Assembly (NCBI GenBank): GCA_013813715.1 | Contig: JACCRF010000178.1 | Span: 23,666-87,665 of the forward strand | Source: Gemmatimonadaceae bacterium | Lineage (GTDB): Bacteria; Gemmatimonadota; Gemmatimonadetes; Gemmatimonadales; Gemmatimonadaceae | Length of the DNA: 64,000 bases | Reading direction: 5' to 3' | In this document: positions 41,433-50,631 of the stretch, in pieces | Layout of the letters: every line of letters begins with the position of its first letter | How positions within the stretch are numbered: the first letter of the stretch is position 1 | Program-made: the position numbers and the translations under genes | The notes under the pieces: model-generated | The model's input: the letters and a program-made list of their open reading frames with translations, nothing else | The model's database searches: none | Told to the model about the DNA's origin: nothing

Positions 41433-42875
41433 ATGCCATTCAATTCAAGGAAGATCACTGTCGTTCCCGGTGACGGAATCGGGCCGGAAGTAGTCTCCGC
41501 CGCGCTAAAGGTCGTCGAGGCCACTGGCGTCGGAATCGAAGCCGAAGTGCACGAGGCAGGCGCCGAAGCGTTTGCCAGAGGAATCGAGTCAGGCGTCCCG
41601 CCCGAGACGATAGCGTCCATCGAGCGCACCAAAGTACTGCTGAAAGGACCGCTCGAGACGCCCATCGGATACGGCAACAAGAGCGCGAACGTCACGCTCC
41701 GCACGCTCTTCGAGACCTTCGGCAATCTGCGCCCGGTGCGCGAGCTTCCCGGCGTCACCACGCCCTTCACCGGGCGCCACCTCGACATCGTGATCGTCCG
41801 CGAGAACGTCGAAGATCTGTACACCGGCATCGAGTACATGCAGACGCCCGGTGTGGCTCTCGCGCTCAAGATCATCTCGAGAACCGGCTGCGAGAAGATC
41901 GTCGAGCTTGCGTTCGAATTCGCGGCCGCCACCGGACGGCGGCGCGTGCACTGCGCCACCAAGGCCAACATCATGAAGCTCACCGAAGGGATGCTCCAGC
42001 ACACCTTCGAGGAGATTGCTCCGCGTTATCCGCAGATCGAAGCGAAGCACATTCTCATCGACAACTGCGCTCACCAGCTCGCCATGCGTCCGGAGCAGTT
42101 CGACGTGATCGTCACGACGAACATGAATGGCGACATCCTCAGCGATCTAACGTCCGGGCTCACCGGAGGCCTCGGCTTTGCCCCATCCGCGAACGTTGGC
42201 AGCGAAGTGGCGATCTTTGAGGCCGTACACGGATCGGCCCCCGACATAGCCGGAAAGAACGTCGCCAACCCAACCGCGATTATCCTCAGCGCGGCGATGA
42301 TGCTGCGTCATATCGGCGAAGGAGCGGCGGCCGACGACATCGAGCAGGCCGTCCTCGTCACACTGGAGAGCGGATTGCGAAGCGGCGACATGGCGGGCAC
42401 CGGCAAGCCAGCCAGCACAACCGACTTTGCCGACGCCATCATCTCCAACCTCGGCCTCGACTCGCGCACCGCCGCCAGCCGCGATTTCCGCGCCGTGAAC
42501 ATCCCCGAAGCGAGCCGCGAAGTCGAGTCGGTGACGGTAAGAGCCCGACGCGTGACCGGAGTGGACGTGTACATCGAGAGCCGAATGCAGCCGGAGGAAC
42601 TCGCCGACTCCTTGATCGCGGCTTGCGGCGACACGACGTTCACGCTTCACGTGATCACCAATCGAGGCAACACCGTTTATCCGGCCGGCGACCGCACAGT
42701 CACCCTCGTCGATCATTACCGCTGCCGGTTCATGAGCAAGAGCCGGCAGGCCGATGTGTGGGACGCCGAGATCCTGCGGCTCCTGACGCGGATCGGAGAG
42801 GTTCACATCTGGATGCACGTCGAGAAGCTGCAGCATTTCGACGGCGAGGACGCATTCAGCCGGACGCAGAAATAG
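41433..42875 (+). CDS. icd: Isocitrate dehydrogenase, Thermus-like with C-terminal extension
   Basis: Oxidative decarboxylation of isocitrate to 2-oxoglutarate in the TCA cycle. The core (about 1-335) shows ITVVPGDGIGPEVV, the substrate motif NVTLRTLFETFGNLRPVRE with Thr where E. coli has Ser, VIVRENVEDLYTGIEYM with the catalytic Tyr, and the signature NMNGDILSDLTSGLTGGLG. Residues about 340-480 form an extra domain as in Thermus thermophilus IDH. Cofactor choice is not certain. ATG 41433 has little ribosome binding site; the preceding bases are a repeat. Confidence 0.92.
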   Translation: MPFNSRKITVVPGDGIGPEVVSAALKVVEATGVGIEAEVHEAGAEAFARGIESGVPPETIASIERTKVLLKGPLETPIGYGNKSANVTLRTLFETFGNLRPVRELPGVTTPFTGRHLDIVIVRENVEDLYTGIEYMQTPGVALALKIISRTGCEKIVELAFEFAAATGRRRVHCATKANIMKLTEGMLQHTFEEIAPRYPQIEAKHILIDNCAHQLAMRPEQFDVIVTTNMNGDILSDLTSGLTGGLGFAPSANVGSEVAIFEAVHGSAPDIAGKNVANPTAIILSAAMMLRHIGEGAAADDIEQAVLVTLESGLRSGDMAGTGKPASTTDFADAIISNLGLDSRTAASRDFRAVNIPEASREVESVTVRARRVTGVDVYIESRMQPEELADSLIAACGDTTFTLHVITNRGNTVYPAGDRTVTLVDHYRCRFMSKSRQADVWDAEILRLLTRIGEVHIWMHVEKLQHFDGEDAFSRTQK

Positions 42876-42973
42876 GGCGCGGGGTTGGGTACTTACAAAC
42901 ATCTTACGGCACCCCTTTCTAGCCGCGGGTATCATTAGATCAGTCGTCTCCACTCCACCGTCCACCCCTTTAC

Positions 42974-44653
42974 ATGTACCGGATACTTCGTGGCGCCACT
43001 CTAGTGGCTCTTGGAACGCTCGCTCTTTCTCAGCTGCGCTTCGCCTCTGCGCAGCAGCCGCTGCCTTTGAAGCACGCCGGCAAGCCGACACAGCCGAGCA
43101 TTACCACCGCCGACCTGATGACCCGCCTCTACATCTTCGCCGACGACTCGATGATGGGCCGCAGCGCGGGCACGCCAGGCGGCATGAAGGGCACCGCGTA
43201 TATCGAGCGCGAAGTGCGCCGAATCGGGCTGGTGCCCGCGGGCGACAACGGCACCTCCTTCCAGGCGATCCCGCTCTACACCCGCTCGTTCGATCCAGCC
43301 AGCAACCTCACGGTGAACGGAAAGCCGCTCGTCGGAGGCACGGATTACTTCGCCCTTCACAATGGAGGAACGCCGCGCTCACTTAACGGGGCCAAGGTGA
43401 TCTTTGCCGGAAACGCGGCCGACCCATCGACCCTCATCCCGGCTCCACAGGCGGCAGGCAAGGTCGTGCTGGTATCCGGACTCTCCACGGGAATGGGCAA
43501 CCGGTACCCGCAGGCACTCGGGTTCATCGCGATCGTACCGGCGCAACAGGTACCGCTGTACCAGCGCTTTTCGGCAAGCACTTCGACGACCATGCGCGGG
43601 GAAGGTGACACGGCAAGTACGCAGATTGCGCTCGCGATTCCCGAGGCGTCGGCCCAGGCATTCCTCGGCGTTCCCCTCGTCAACGCGCGGCCCGGCACCA
43701 TCGGCGCGACGCTTGGCGGAGACGTGCTTTGGAAAATCGCCGACGCGCCTGCGCGCAACGTGGTCGCGATTCTCCCCGGTAGCGATCCCAAGCTTCGGAA
43801 TCAGTACGTCGCGATTGGCGCGCACAACGATCATGTCGGAATTCGGCGCGCCGGAGCGGTCGACCACGATTCGCTTCGTGCATTCAACCGGGAAGCGGAG
43901 AAGATCTTCGTCGCGCGGACGGGGCATCTGCCCAGCGTCCCGGGCAGTGGACTCACGCCCGACGAGCGCGCATCCATCAAGGTGAATACGGACAGCATCC
44001 GCCGGGGGCGGCAGGCGCGAATGGACTCCATTTACAATGGAGCGGACGACGACGGGTCGGGCTCGATGGCCGTCCTCGAGATCGCCGAGAATTTCGCGGC
44101 GATGAGGGTCAAGCCAAAGCGTTCGCTGCTGTTTGTGTGGCATACCGGGGAGGAGCTCGGACTGTTCGGGGCTGAGTACTTCACCGATCACCCGACGGTG
44201 CCGCGCGATTCCATCGTCGCGCAGCTCAATGTGGACATGATCGGCCGCGGCGACACCGGCGATATACCGGGGGGGAATCCCGGCTACCTCCAGCTCATCG
44301 GCTCACGCCGGCTGTCGACCGAGCTCGGCGACATCGTCGAGAGCGTGAACACGAGCGGCCGTCACGGGTTCACCTTCGACTACCAGTTCGACGCCGATGG
44401 CCACCCCGAGAATTACTACTGCCGCAGCGATCACTACGAGTACGCGCGATACGGCATACCAGTCGTGTTCATGTCAACGGGCGACCACGTTGACTACCAT
44501 CAACTCACCGACGAGCCTCAGTACATCAGCTACCCACATCTCGCGCGCGTGACCAGCTTCCTGGGGGATGTCGCGGCCCACGTCGCCAACCTCAACCACA
44601 GAGTAGTCGTGGACAAGCCGAAGCCCGATCCAAAGGGCAGCTGCCGACAGTAG
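42974..44653 (+). CDS. Secreted M28 family zinc peptidase (second of two)
   Basis: A 559-residue exported peptidase: signal MYRILRGATLVALGTLALSQLRFASA, a PA-domain-like insert (about 110-260), then the M28 core. Zinc ligands appear in AIGAHNDHVG, NGADDDGSGSMAVLEI, WHTGEELGLFGAEYF (catalytic and bridging Glu), LNVDMIGR and a late His in VDYHQLTDEPQYI. A long insertion of about 55 residues sits between the first His and the DDDGSG motif. It differs clearly from the M28 protein at 38.9 kb, so the two are not a recent duplication. Likely role: degradation of extracytoplasmic peptides. Confidence 0.92.
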   Translation: MYRILRGATLVALGTLALSQLRFASAQQPLPLKHAGKPTQPSITTADLMTRLYIFADDSMMGRSAGTPGGMKGTAYIEREVRRIGLVPAGDNGTSFQAIPLYTRSFDPASNLTVNGKPLVGGTDYFALHNGGTPRSLNGAKVIFAGNAADPSTLIPAPQAAGKVVLVSGLSTGMGNRYPQALGFIAIVPAQQVPLYQRFSASTSTTMRGEGDTASTQIALAIPEASAQAFLGVPLVNARPGTIGATLGGDVLWKIADAPARNVVAILPGSDPKLRNQYVAIGAHNDHVGIRRAGAVDHDSLRAFNREAEKIFVARTGHLPSVPGSGLTPDERASIKVNTDSIRRGRQARMDSIYNGADDDGSGSMAVLEIAENFAAMRVKPKRSLLFVWHTGEELGLFGAEYFTDHPTVPRDSIVAQLNVDMIGRGDTGDIPGGNPGYLQLIGSRRLSTELGDIVESVNTSGRHGFTFDYQFDADGHPENYYCRSDHYEYARYGIPVVFMSTGDHVDYHQLTDEPQYISYPHLARVTSFLGDVAAHVANLNHRVVVDKPKPDPKGSCRQ

Positions 44654-44700
44654 ACTCCGGATTGTGTCCACTAACTGGTTGAGTCTCGGCTGTCAGCACA

Positions 44701-44805
44701 CGCGATTGCCACAGAGACACGGAGGCACTGAGAGCAGCGCCGCGCAGTTCCCAAGATTCTTTGTAGTTGCTTTCCTCTGTGTCTCCGTGTCTCTGTGGCG
44801 ACCGC
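44701..44805. repeat. CTCTGTG-family repeat, copy e, complete with inverted ends
   Basis: The left arm 44708-44728 (gccacagagacacgg...) and right arm 44779-44799 (...ccgtgtctctgtggc) pair over 21 bases with one mismatch, and pairing extends outward (cgcgattg with cgaccgcg). The spacer of about 50 bases carries gcgcagttc and attctttgtag. It lies just downstream of the M28 gene, where the hairpin could also act as a transcript end. This is the most complete copy of the family in the window. Confidence 0.8.
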
Positions 44806-44868
44806 GAGCTTCATCCCCGGCAAGCGCACCTGTTCGAAGCGCAACCAACCCTCAAACGACGCTTCGTC

Positions 44869-45372
44869 TCACTTTGTGCGGTGCTCGCTCACCTGGAACT
44901 CGATGAAAGAGTGAATCGCACGAATCGCATCGGGGTCGGTGGTGCGGATGCGAATTACACCTCCGTGGGGGAGGTCCTCGACCCTGTATGTGATCTCATC
45001 GCGCTTCGCCGCCATGATCGATGTACCGGGGACAGCGGTCGAATGGACGAACCCGGGGATCGTGAAATCGCCCCGCTCGAACGCGCGCGTGATGCGGAGC
45101 AGATGCAACCGTATCTGTGCGATTCCCATGTCGTCGTGGGCACCCCTCTCGAGCACGATGTCGCCACCGTCCGGCACCGCCTCGAACTGATGAGCCATCG
45201 CCATCGGATCCATTCCCACGACGTCGCCGTGGCGGTGATCCATCGCTTTGAACGCGCTGTCGGCGTTCTCGGCAACGTCCAGAGCGGGGGCGCCGATCGC
45301 CTGTGAGCGTGTTGAAGCGTCGCATCCTGCGAGCGCACAGGCTGTCAACAATACGGCGGCAATGAATTTCAT
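44869..45372 (-). CDS. Lipoprotein of unknown function (small periplasmic family)
   Basis: A 167-residue lipoprotein: signal MKFIAAVLLTACALAGC (Cys 17), then DHRHGDVVGMDPMAMAHQFE, IRLHLLRITRAFERGDF, and near the end AIHSFIEFQVSEHRTK. I recognise the pattern (HRH start, RxHLxxIxxxFxxGDF, AIHxFxxFQxxEHRT) as a recurrent small periplasmic family without known function. The histidines hint at metal binding but that is inference. ATG 45372-45370 has ggag five bases upstream. The 295 bases between it and the amidase hold a divergent promoter region (TAGAAT at 45574-45579, weak) and no gene. Confidence 0.75.
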   Translation of the reverse strand: MKFIAAVLLTACALAGCDASTRSQAIGAPALDVAENADSAFKAMDHRHGDVVGMDPMAMAHQFEAVPDGGDIVLERGAHDDMGIAQIRLHLLRITRAFERGDFTIPGFVHSTAVPGTSIMAAKRDEITYRVEDLPHGGVIRIRTTDPDAIRAIHSFIEFQVSEHRTK

Positions 45373-45667
45373 GTTGTCTCCACGTTTGTCCTTCCAATCC
45401 CCTTTTTCTCCTGCGTTCGCTCCGGAAAGCCGTCGTGCTGTGTAGTCCCCGGGGAGCCTCACGATGGGGCTTGATGATCAAAAAACGCGCCGGTATGGCG
45501 AAACGCTGACTCAACCGGCTGTATTGATGCCATCAATCGAAATCCTATCGTGTCGCGGCGGTCCCTGGTTCGCTAGAATCCGCCCGGTCGCTTCTCTAAC
45601 TTCTGTCATAAGGAGTCGGGCGGCTCGATTTCGCTCTCACGCCTGACGCAACACTGGGAGGAGTTCG

Positions 45668-47446
45668 GTGGAAACCACACGCACCCTTGACCGCCGTACT
45701 TTCATGGCCTGGTTCGGCGGCATTGGACTCGGCTCGACGCTTCTCCCGGAGGTGCTTTGGGCGAGCATCGCCAACGGCGCCGAGATCACAGCGGCGACGA
45801 TCGCCGCGGCCGAGGAAGTCGCGGGGCTTACCTTCGACGAAAGCGAACGCGCGATGATGGTCGAGGGACTCAAAACGCAGCAGCAGCGCATCGACGCGCT
45901 CCATAAATTCCCAATCGCCAACTCAGTTGCGCCAGCGCTCGTCTTCAATCCGCTTCCTCCCGGCCGGCAGGCACCCAGTGGCCCGCGGCGCGCGATGGTT
46001 CGGGGGCGCGTTGCTCTCAGAAACGTAACTGCGAACCTCGATGACCTCGCGTTTCTCCCGGTGACCGAACTGGCGGAGCTCGTTCGCCGGCGCCGTGTCA
46101 CTTCAACGCAGTTGACGCGGATGTACCTCGAGCGTTTGAAGCGGTTCGATCCCGTTCTCCACTGCGTCATCTCGCTGACGGAGGACCGCGCCCTGGCGCA
46201 GGCGAAGGCGGCGGACACTGAGATCGCGCGCGGCCGTTATCGCGGCGCGCTGCATGGAATCCCCTGGGGTGCGAAGGATCTGCTAGCTGTAAAAGGATAC
46301 AGGACGACGTGGGGGGCCGGTCCGTACAAGGAGCAAGTGATAAACGAGGATGCGACGGTCGTTCAGCGGCTCGATGCTGCGGGCGCGGTGCTGGTTGCCA
46401 AGCTGACGCTGGGCGAGCTCGCGCAAGGCGACCGATGGTTCGGTGCAAGAACGAGAAGCCCGTGGAAGGTCGATCAGGGATCGAGCGGGTCGTCGGCCGG
46501 TCCCGCGTCGGCCACCGCGGCGGGGCTCGTCGGATTCTCTATCGGCAGCGAGACGCTCGGCTCGATCTCTTCTCCGTCCACCGTCAACGGAACGACCGGA
46601 CTGCGTCCCACATTTGGAAGAGTTCCGAAGACAGGCGCGATGGCGCTTTCGTGGAGCATGGACAAGCTCGGCCCCATCTGCCGGAGCGTGGAGGACTGCG
46701 CGCTGGTGCTCGACGCCATTCACGGACCGGACGGAAAGGACGCGAGCGCGATCGCGGCTCCGTTCAACTGGGATGCGACGCTCGCTCCTTCGCGACTACG
46801 TGTCGGCTATGTGAAGAGCGCATTCGACCTGCCGGTGACGGATCCGAAGGATGCCAAACGGACGCTTCACGCGACGAAGAGCTTTGACGACGCATCGCTC
46901 GCTGCGCTCCGCCGCCTGAACGTCGACCTCCTGCCCGTGGAGCTCCCCGACCTGCCGTACAACGCAATGCGCCTGATTCTCGTGGCCGAGGCGGCGGCGG
47001 CGTTTGATGAGCTGACTCGGTCGAATCGCGACGCCGAGCTGGTACAGCAGACTCGCAACGACTGGGCGAACACGTTCCGGACGGCGCGTTTCATCCCGGC
47101 GGTGGACTACATCAACGCAAACCGGGTGCGCGCGGCGGCGATCGAAGCCTGGGACGTGCTGATGAGGAAGGTTGACGTGATAGTGACACCGACAAGCGCC
47201 GCAAATCTCGCCCAGCTCGTGGCGACCAATCTCACCGGCCATCCGGCGGTGATATTGCCGAACGGTTTCCGGGCGGACGGAACTCCGGTTTCGCTGACAT
47301 TTCTCGGCGGCCTTTTCGAGGAGGCGAAGCTTCTCGCGGTGGCGAACGCATATCAGAAAGCAACCGGATTTCACCTGGTTCACCCCGTCGTTCCGGCTGG
47401 TGCCACGCCCGCGGTGCCGCCGCCAGCACCGGCACCCTCGAGCTAG
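45668..47446 (+). CDS. Amidase signature enzyme, Tat-type exported
   Basis: Amidase of the GatA/FAAH superfamily with the Ser-cisSer-Lys triad: the Lys is in GIPWGAKDLLAVKG (about 198-211), and the Ser-rich signature is GSSGSSAGPASATAAGLVGFS (about 275-294). The N-terminus TLDRRTFMAWFGGIGLG has a twin-arginine motif, followed by a hydrophobic stretch, so export as a folded protein is likely. An N-terminal domain of about 140 residues precedes the catalytic core. GTG 45668 has gggaggag at the right distance. Not a tRNA amidotransferase subunit: gatB and gatC are absent and the protein is exported. Substrate unknown. The GNAT gene follows after 2 bases. Confidence 0.9.
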   Translation: METTRTLDRRTFMAWFGGIGLGSTLLPEVLWASIANGAEITAATIAAAEEVAGLTFDESERAMMVEGLKTQQQRIDALHKFPIANSVAPALVFNPLPPGRQAPSGPRRAMVRGRVALRNVTANLDDLAFLPVTELAELVRRRRVTSTQLTRMYLERLKRFDPVLHCVISLTEDRALAQAKAADTEIARGRYRGALHGIPWGAKDLLAVKGYRTTWGAGPYKEQVINEDATVVQRLDAAGAVLVAKLTLGELAQGDRWFGARTRSPWKVDQGSSGSSAGPASATAAGLVGFSIGSETLGSISSPSTVNGTTGLRPTFGRVPKTGAMALSWSMDKLGPICRSVEDCALVLDAIHGPDGKDASAIAAPFNWDATLAPSRLRVGYVKSAFDLPVTDPKDAKRTLHATKSFDDASLAALRRLNVDLLPVELPDLPYNAMRLILVAEAAAAFDELTRSNRDAELVQQTRNDWANTFRTARFIPAVDYINANRVRAAAIEAWDVLMRKVDVIVTPTSAANLAQLVATNLTGHPAVILPNGFRADGTPVSLTFLGGLFEEAKLLAVANAYQKATGFHLVHPVVPAGATPAVPPPAPAPSS

Positions 47447-47448
47447 CG

Positions 47449-48048
47449 TTGGATCTCTCGCCGGTGCGGCTCGAAGGCGATCGCGTTCTTCTGGAGCCGA
47501 TGTTGTTTGACCACCTGGATGCGCTGGCGGCTGCGGGAGCATTCGAAGAGCTCTGGAGGTGGACACGCGACCGCGCCATGACGATTGAGTCGATGCGCCG
47601 GTACATGGAGGCGGCGCTCGCCGATGCCGGACAGGGGACGGCAAGGCCGTTCGTGACGATCGACAGGGTTTCGGAGCGAGTTGTCGGCAGCACCCGCTTT
47701 GGCAACATTGATCCCTTCAACCGCCGGGTCGAGATCGGTTGGACGTGGATCACTCCCGAGTTTCAGCGCTCGCATGTGAACACTGAAGCGAAGTATCTGA
47801 TGCTCCGCCACGCCTTCGAGGCGTGGGACTGCGTCCGTGTGGAGCTCAAGACCGACGTGCTGAACGAGAAATCGCGCAACGCGATGCTGCGTCTGGGAGC
47901 GACCGAGGAAGGCGTGTTCAGAAAACATATGCTCACCCAGGGCGGCCGTTTTCGCGACACCGTCTACTTCAGCATTCTCGACACCGAGTGGCCCGCGACG
48001 AAAAACAGGCTCGAAGCGCAACTGCGGCGATCGGGGCGTGGTACGTAA
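47449..48048 (+). CDS. GNAT family N-acetyltransferase (RimJ/RimL-like)
   Basis: Acetyl-CoA-dependent N-acetyltransferase of the RimJ/L group. Residues PVRLEGDRVLLEPMLFDHLDAL open the fold, VGSTRFGNIDPFNRRVEIGWTWI is the central beta pair (about 82-104), and HAFEAWDCVRVELKTDVLNEKSRNAMLRLGA carries the CoA-binding and conserved Asn region. The final strand is TVYFSILDTEWP. Length 199 aa. The start is a TTG two bases after the amidase stop, so the genes are probably read together. Acceptor unknown. Confidence 0.9.
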   Translation: MDLSPVRLEGDRVLLEPMLFDHLDALAAAGAFEELWRWTRDRAMTIESMRRYMEAALADAGQGTARPFVTIDRVSERVVGSTRFGNIDPFNRRVEIGWTWITPEFQRSHVNTEAKYLMLRHAFEAWDCVRVELKTDVLNEKSRNAMLRLGATEEGVFRKHMLTQGGRFRDTVYFSILDTEWPATKNRLEAQLRRSGRGT

Positions 48049-48096
48049 TCTGCACAATTGATGGCGGCAGGTCATCGAACTCACCCTGGAGGAGCG

Positions 48097-48447
48097 ATGG
48101 GAATTTTCGACAACAAGCCCGGCGGAATATTCGGCGGCGATCCCGACAAGGATAAGAAGAAGGGAAGCGGTGATTTCGCCGACGTTTCGGCGGATTCGAG
48201 CACCACCGGAAGGATGGGCGGCCCTTCCGCTGATTTTTCGGACGTTTCGGCCGGCGCATCGTCGACGGCAGACACCACGCAGGACAAGACCTACACCGTG
48301 AAGAGCGGCGACTCTCTCAGCAAGATCGCGAAGAAGATGTACGGTGACGCGAACGACTGGCATCGCATCTACGAAGCCAATCGCGACAAGATCAAGGATC
48401 CTGATCTCATTCACCCCGGTCAGGAATTCACGATTCCCGGCGCCTGA
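48097..48447 (+). CDS. LysM-domain protein
   Basis: A 116-residue protein: an N-terminal low-complexity part (MGIFDNKPGGIFGGDPDKDKKK and two DFxDVSA motifs) and a C-terminal LysM domain from about residue 66 (TYTVKSGDSLSKIAKKMYGD to HPGQEFTIPG). No signal peptide, so it resembles the YgaU/Kbp type of cytoplasmic or surface-associated LysM proteins. The start ATG 48097 has tggaggagcg just before it; the longer frame from 48058 lacks a site. Peptidoglycan or potassium binding are possible roles; neither is shown. Confidence 0.88.
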   Translation: MGIFDNKPGGIFGGDPDKDKKKGSGDFADVSADSSTTGRMGGPSADFSDVSAGASSTADTTQDKTYTVKSGDSLSKIAKKMYGDANDWHRIYEANRDKIKDPDLIHPGQEFTIPGA

Positions 48448-48471
48448 CGCCGGCCAATGGAGAAAATTTTC

Positions 48472-48942
48472 ATGAATCGCACAACCACCGCGGCGCGGTA
48501 TGCCGTGTCGCTGGGCGTTATCGTGTTGACGCTCGCGTGCAGCAAAAAGGACGACGCCGTCGTCGTTGACACCGGCATGGGTTCGGCGACGATCGAGCCA
48601 GCGGCTCCGGCGGGTATTCGTGTATCGGACATAGAAATTGGCGAGGGACTGAATGCCGACAAGACGCTCCGGGACGAGACCGGCGACTTCGGCGTGCGTG
48701 ACACGATCTACGCCGTCGTCGAGACCGAGGGGGCGTCAGCCGGCGCGCAGCTCCGCGCGAAGTGGACGTTCCAGGACGGCCAGACAGTCAGCGAGTCGTC
48801 GCAGACCGTTTCGCCGACGGGCGGCGAAGCGCGCCACGAGTTCCATCTTCAGAAGGCCACGGCCTGGCCGAAGGGGAATTACAAGGTCGAGATAATGCTC
48901 GACGGAACGTCGGCGGGGACGAAGGACTTCAGCATAAAATAG
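48472..48942 (+). CDS. Hypothetical lipoprotein with Ig-like domain
   Basis: A 156-residue lipoprotein: MNRTTTAARYAVSLGVIVLTLAC with a lipobox Cys, then an acidic linker and a beta-sandwich-like domain: IRVSDIEIGEGL, DTIYAVVETEGASAGAQLRAKWTFQDG, GGEARHEFHLQKATAWPKGNYKVEIML. The WxKGxYxVEIxLDG ending is common in periplasmic Ig-like lipoproteins of unknown role. ATG 48472 is preferred over the ATG at 48457 because ggaga lies about nine bases before it. A terminator-like hairpin follows the gene. Confidence 0.78.
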   Translation: MNRTTTAARYAVSLGVIVLTLACSKKDDAVVVDTGMGSATIEPAAPAGIRVSDIEIGEGLNADKTLRDETGDFGVRDTIYAVVETEGASAGAQLRAKWTFQDGQTVSESSQTVSPTGGEARHEFHLQKATAWPKGNYKVEIMLDGTSAGTKDFSIK

Positions 48943-48979
48943 TAGCCGGCGCCGGTGGCCGGTTGCGATAGCATTTGCT

Positions 48980-49036
48980 CGTTGCCTGTTGCCCAAGCGG
49001 AGTTCGCCGCCGCCGGGCGACGGGCAACGTGTTTTT
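48980..49036 (+). terminator. Terminator-like hairpin after the lipoprotein gene
   Basis: cgttgcctgttgccc (48980-48994) pairs with gggcgacgggcaacg (49015-49029), 13 of 15 positions matched, followed two bases later by five T. Loop of about 20 bases. Confidence 0.65.
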
Positions 49037-49045
49037 GCGTGCCCC

Positions 49046-49073
49046 TTGACCTGAGCCGAAACATTTGTAGTTT
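49046..49073 (+). promoter_or_regulatory. Promoter candidate for the subtilase gene
   Basis: TTGACC (49046-49051), a 16-base spacer, then TAGTTT (49068-49073). The stretch aacatttgtagtttcc resembles aacattggtagttttcc at about 54596-54612, upstream of the helix-hairpin-helix lipoprotein gene. Confidence 0.45.
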
Positions 49074-49220
49074 CCCACCTTCCAGTTCCCTCCAGATCGC
49101 TTTCAGCTCCAAGGTTCAAGATTGTCTTTTTCGCCGGCGCGCTAGGCGCGAACAAACGGCGTGCGAGAATGCAGCCCTGCCGTCCTGCAGGCTGCAGACG
49201 ACTTAACCCGGAGGTAGTAG

Positions 49221-50546
49221 ATGCACCGTTTCACCTTGGCTGGGATCGTGGCCCTCGTCGCGACCTCGCTCGTTGCGTGCTCTGAAGCTCCCGTCTCTCC
49301 CGATGCGAATCCGCGTCCGCCGCAGGATATCGCGATGGGTGCTGGTCAGAGTGACCGCGAAGAAGTCGTCGCCGGAGAGATCATCGTCAAGCTGAAAGGC
49401 GAAGCGAGCGCTGACGCGGTTGGCGGCAGGAACGGATTCGAGATCGGCGAGCGGGGGTACAGGGATGCGTACGTGATAATGCGCGGCGGCTCAGGCGACG
49501 AGCACTCCAACGCGAAGAAAATCGCCGCCGACCCTGATGTCGAATGGGCCGAACCGAACTATCTCCGGCAGCCGACCGCAATAGACTCGCGCCTCTGGGC
49601 CTTCCTGAACCCCGGTGGTTTGCGCATGACCTACACCAGCGGGGGAAGCGGCTTCATTTCCGACAGCTACACATCCATCTCCGACGCTGACGAGGATAAC
49701 GTCGAGGCATACGGCGCCGGCGGATCGGCTGTCGTCATCAGCAGCCTCGACACCGGCGTCGATCTCGTCCACCCCGAGTTCCTCGCCGGCCAGCTCATTG
49801 CCGGTAAGGATTGGACTACCAAGAAGCCAGGCGCCCTGCCGACCGATGTCGACGGCCACGGCACTCATACCACCGGCACGATGGCGGGCAAAACGGTTGG
49901 AGTGGCTGGCGTTTCGGGCGCGGGCGCGAACGTAAAGGTATTCGTGCAGAAGGTGTGCGGGCGGCAAGGGTGCCCGACGACGGCAATCGTTGACGCGATT
50001 CGCGCCGCCGCGGATTACCCGGGCATGGTTGCAATGAACCTGAGCCTGGGCGGACTGTCACTGTCCACAGCGGAAAAGGATGCGATTGCCTACGCGACTA
50101 CCAAGAGCGTCCTCGTCATCGCGTCGGCCGGCAACGGCGGCAATGGCGCTGTTGCGTGCCCCGCATGCGACGTAAATGCGATCTCGGTAGCCGCGACCGA
50201 TTGGCGCGACGCCAAGACCTCGTACTCGCAATTCGGCCCCGGACTCGACATCGCCGCTCCCGGCGGCGAGTGTTACTCCAATACCACCGCCGAGGGCTGT
50301 ATCTACAGCTCGTACAAAGGCGGCGGGTATGCCTGGCTCCAGGGAACCTCGATGGCCGCTCCTCAGGTCACCGGCACGGCGGCCGTAGTCGCGTCGAAGA
50401 CGGGATTGCGCGGCTCCGCGCTGAGGACAAGACTGCTCGAGACGGTAGACGACAAGGGCTCTGCGGGCTACGACGAGACGTTCGGTGCCGGCCGCCTCAA
50501 CAGCTACCGCGCGGTTACCAACGCGTCACTTCCGGCTGGGCAGTAG
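49221..50546 (+). CDS. S8 subtilisin-family protease, lipoprotein
   Basis: Extracytoplasmic serine protease. A lipobox signal (MHRFTLAGIVALVATSLVAC, Cys 20) precedes an I9-type propeptide (about 45-115; GEIIVKLKGEASADAV). The catalytic triad is visible as D177 (SSLDTGVD), H213 (DGHGTHTTG) and S377 (GTSMAAPQV), with the oxyanion Asn in ASAGNGGNGA. Cysteine pairs (VCGRQGC, CPACD, GECYSNTTAEGC) suggest disulfides. ATG 49221 follows a cggaggtag site. The 441-aa length with no C-terminal extra domain is normal. Confidence 0.95.
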   Translation: MHRFTLAGIVALVATSLVACSEAPVSPDANPRPPQDIAMGAGQSDREEVVAGEIIVKLKGEASADAVGGRNGFEIGERGYRDAYVIMRGGSGDEHSNAKKIAADPDVEWAEPNYLRQPTAIDSRLWAFLNPGGLRMTYTSGGSGFISDSYTSISDADEDNVEAYGAGGSAVVISSLDTGVDLVHPEFLAGQLIAGKDWTTKKPGALPTDVDGHGTHTTGTMAGKTVGVAGVSGAGANVKVFVQKVCGRQGCPTTAIVDAIRAAADYPGMVAMNLSLGGLSLSTAEKDAIAYATTKSVLVIASAGNGGNGAVACPACDVNAISVAATDWRDAKTSYSQFGPGLDIAAPGGECYSNTTAEGCIYSSYKGGGYAWLQGTSMAAPQVTGTAAVVASKTGLRGSALRTRLLETVDDKGSAGYDETFGAGRLNSYRAVTNASLPAGQ

Positions 50547-50561
50547 AACAGACCGGAACTC

Positions 50562-50614
50562 GCTACCCGTTACCCGGTACCCGTCACTGGCATCGGGTAT
50601 CGGGGCACGGGGAT
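50562..50614. repeat. Heptad repeat copy H7
   Basis: Seven or more heptads (cccgtta, cccggta, cccgtca, ctggcat, cgggtat, cggggca, cggggat) between the subtilase and the cupin gene. Confidence 0.8.
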
Positions 50615-50631
50615 TTTCCATAGTATCAGGC

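Noticed and set aside
38939..44653. The two M28 peptidases as a recent tandem duplication
   Set aside because: Their signal peptides, inserts and spacing of zinc motifs differ widely; they share only family motifs.
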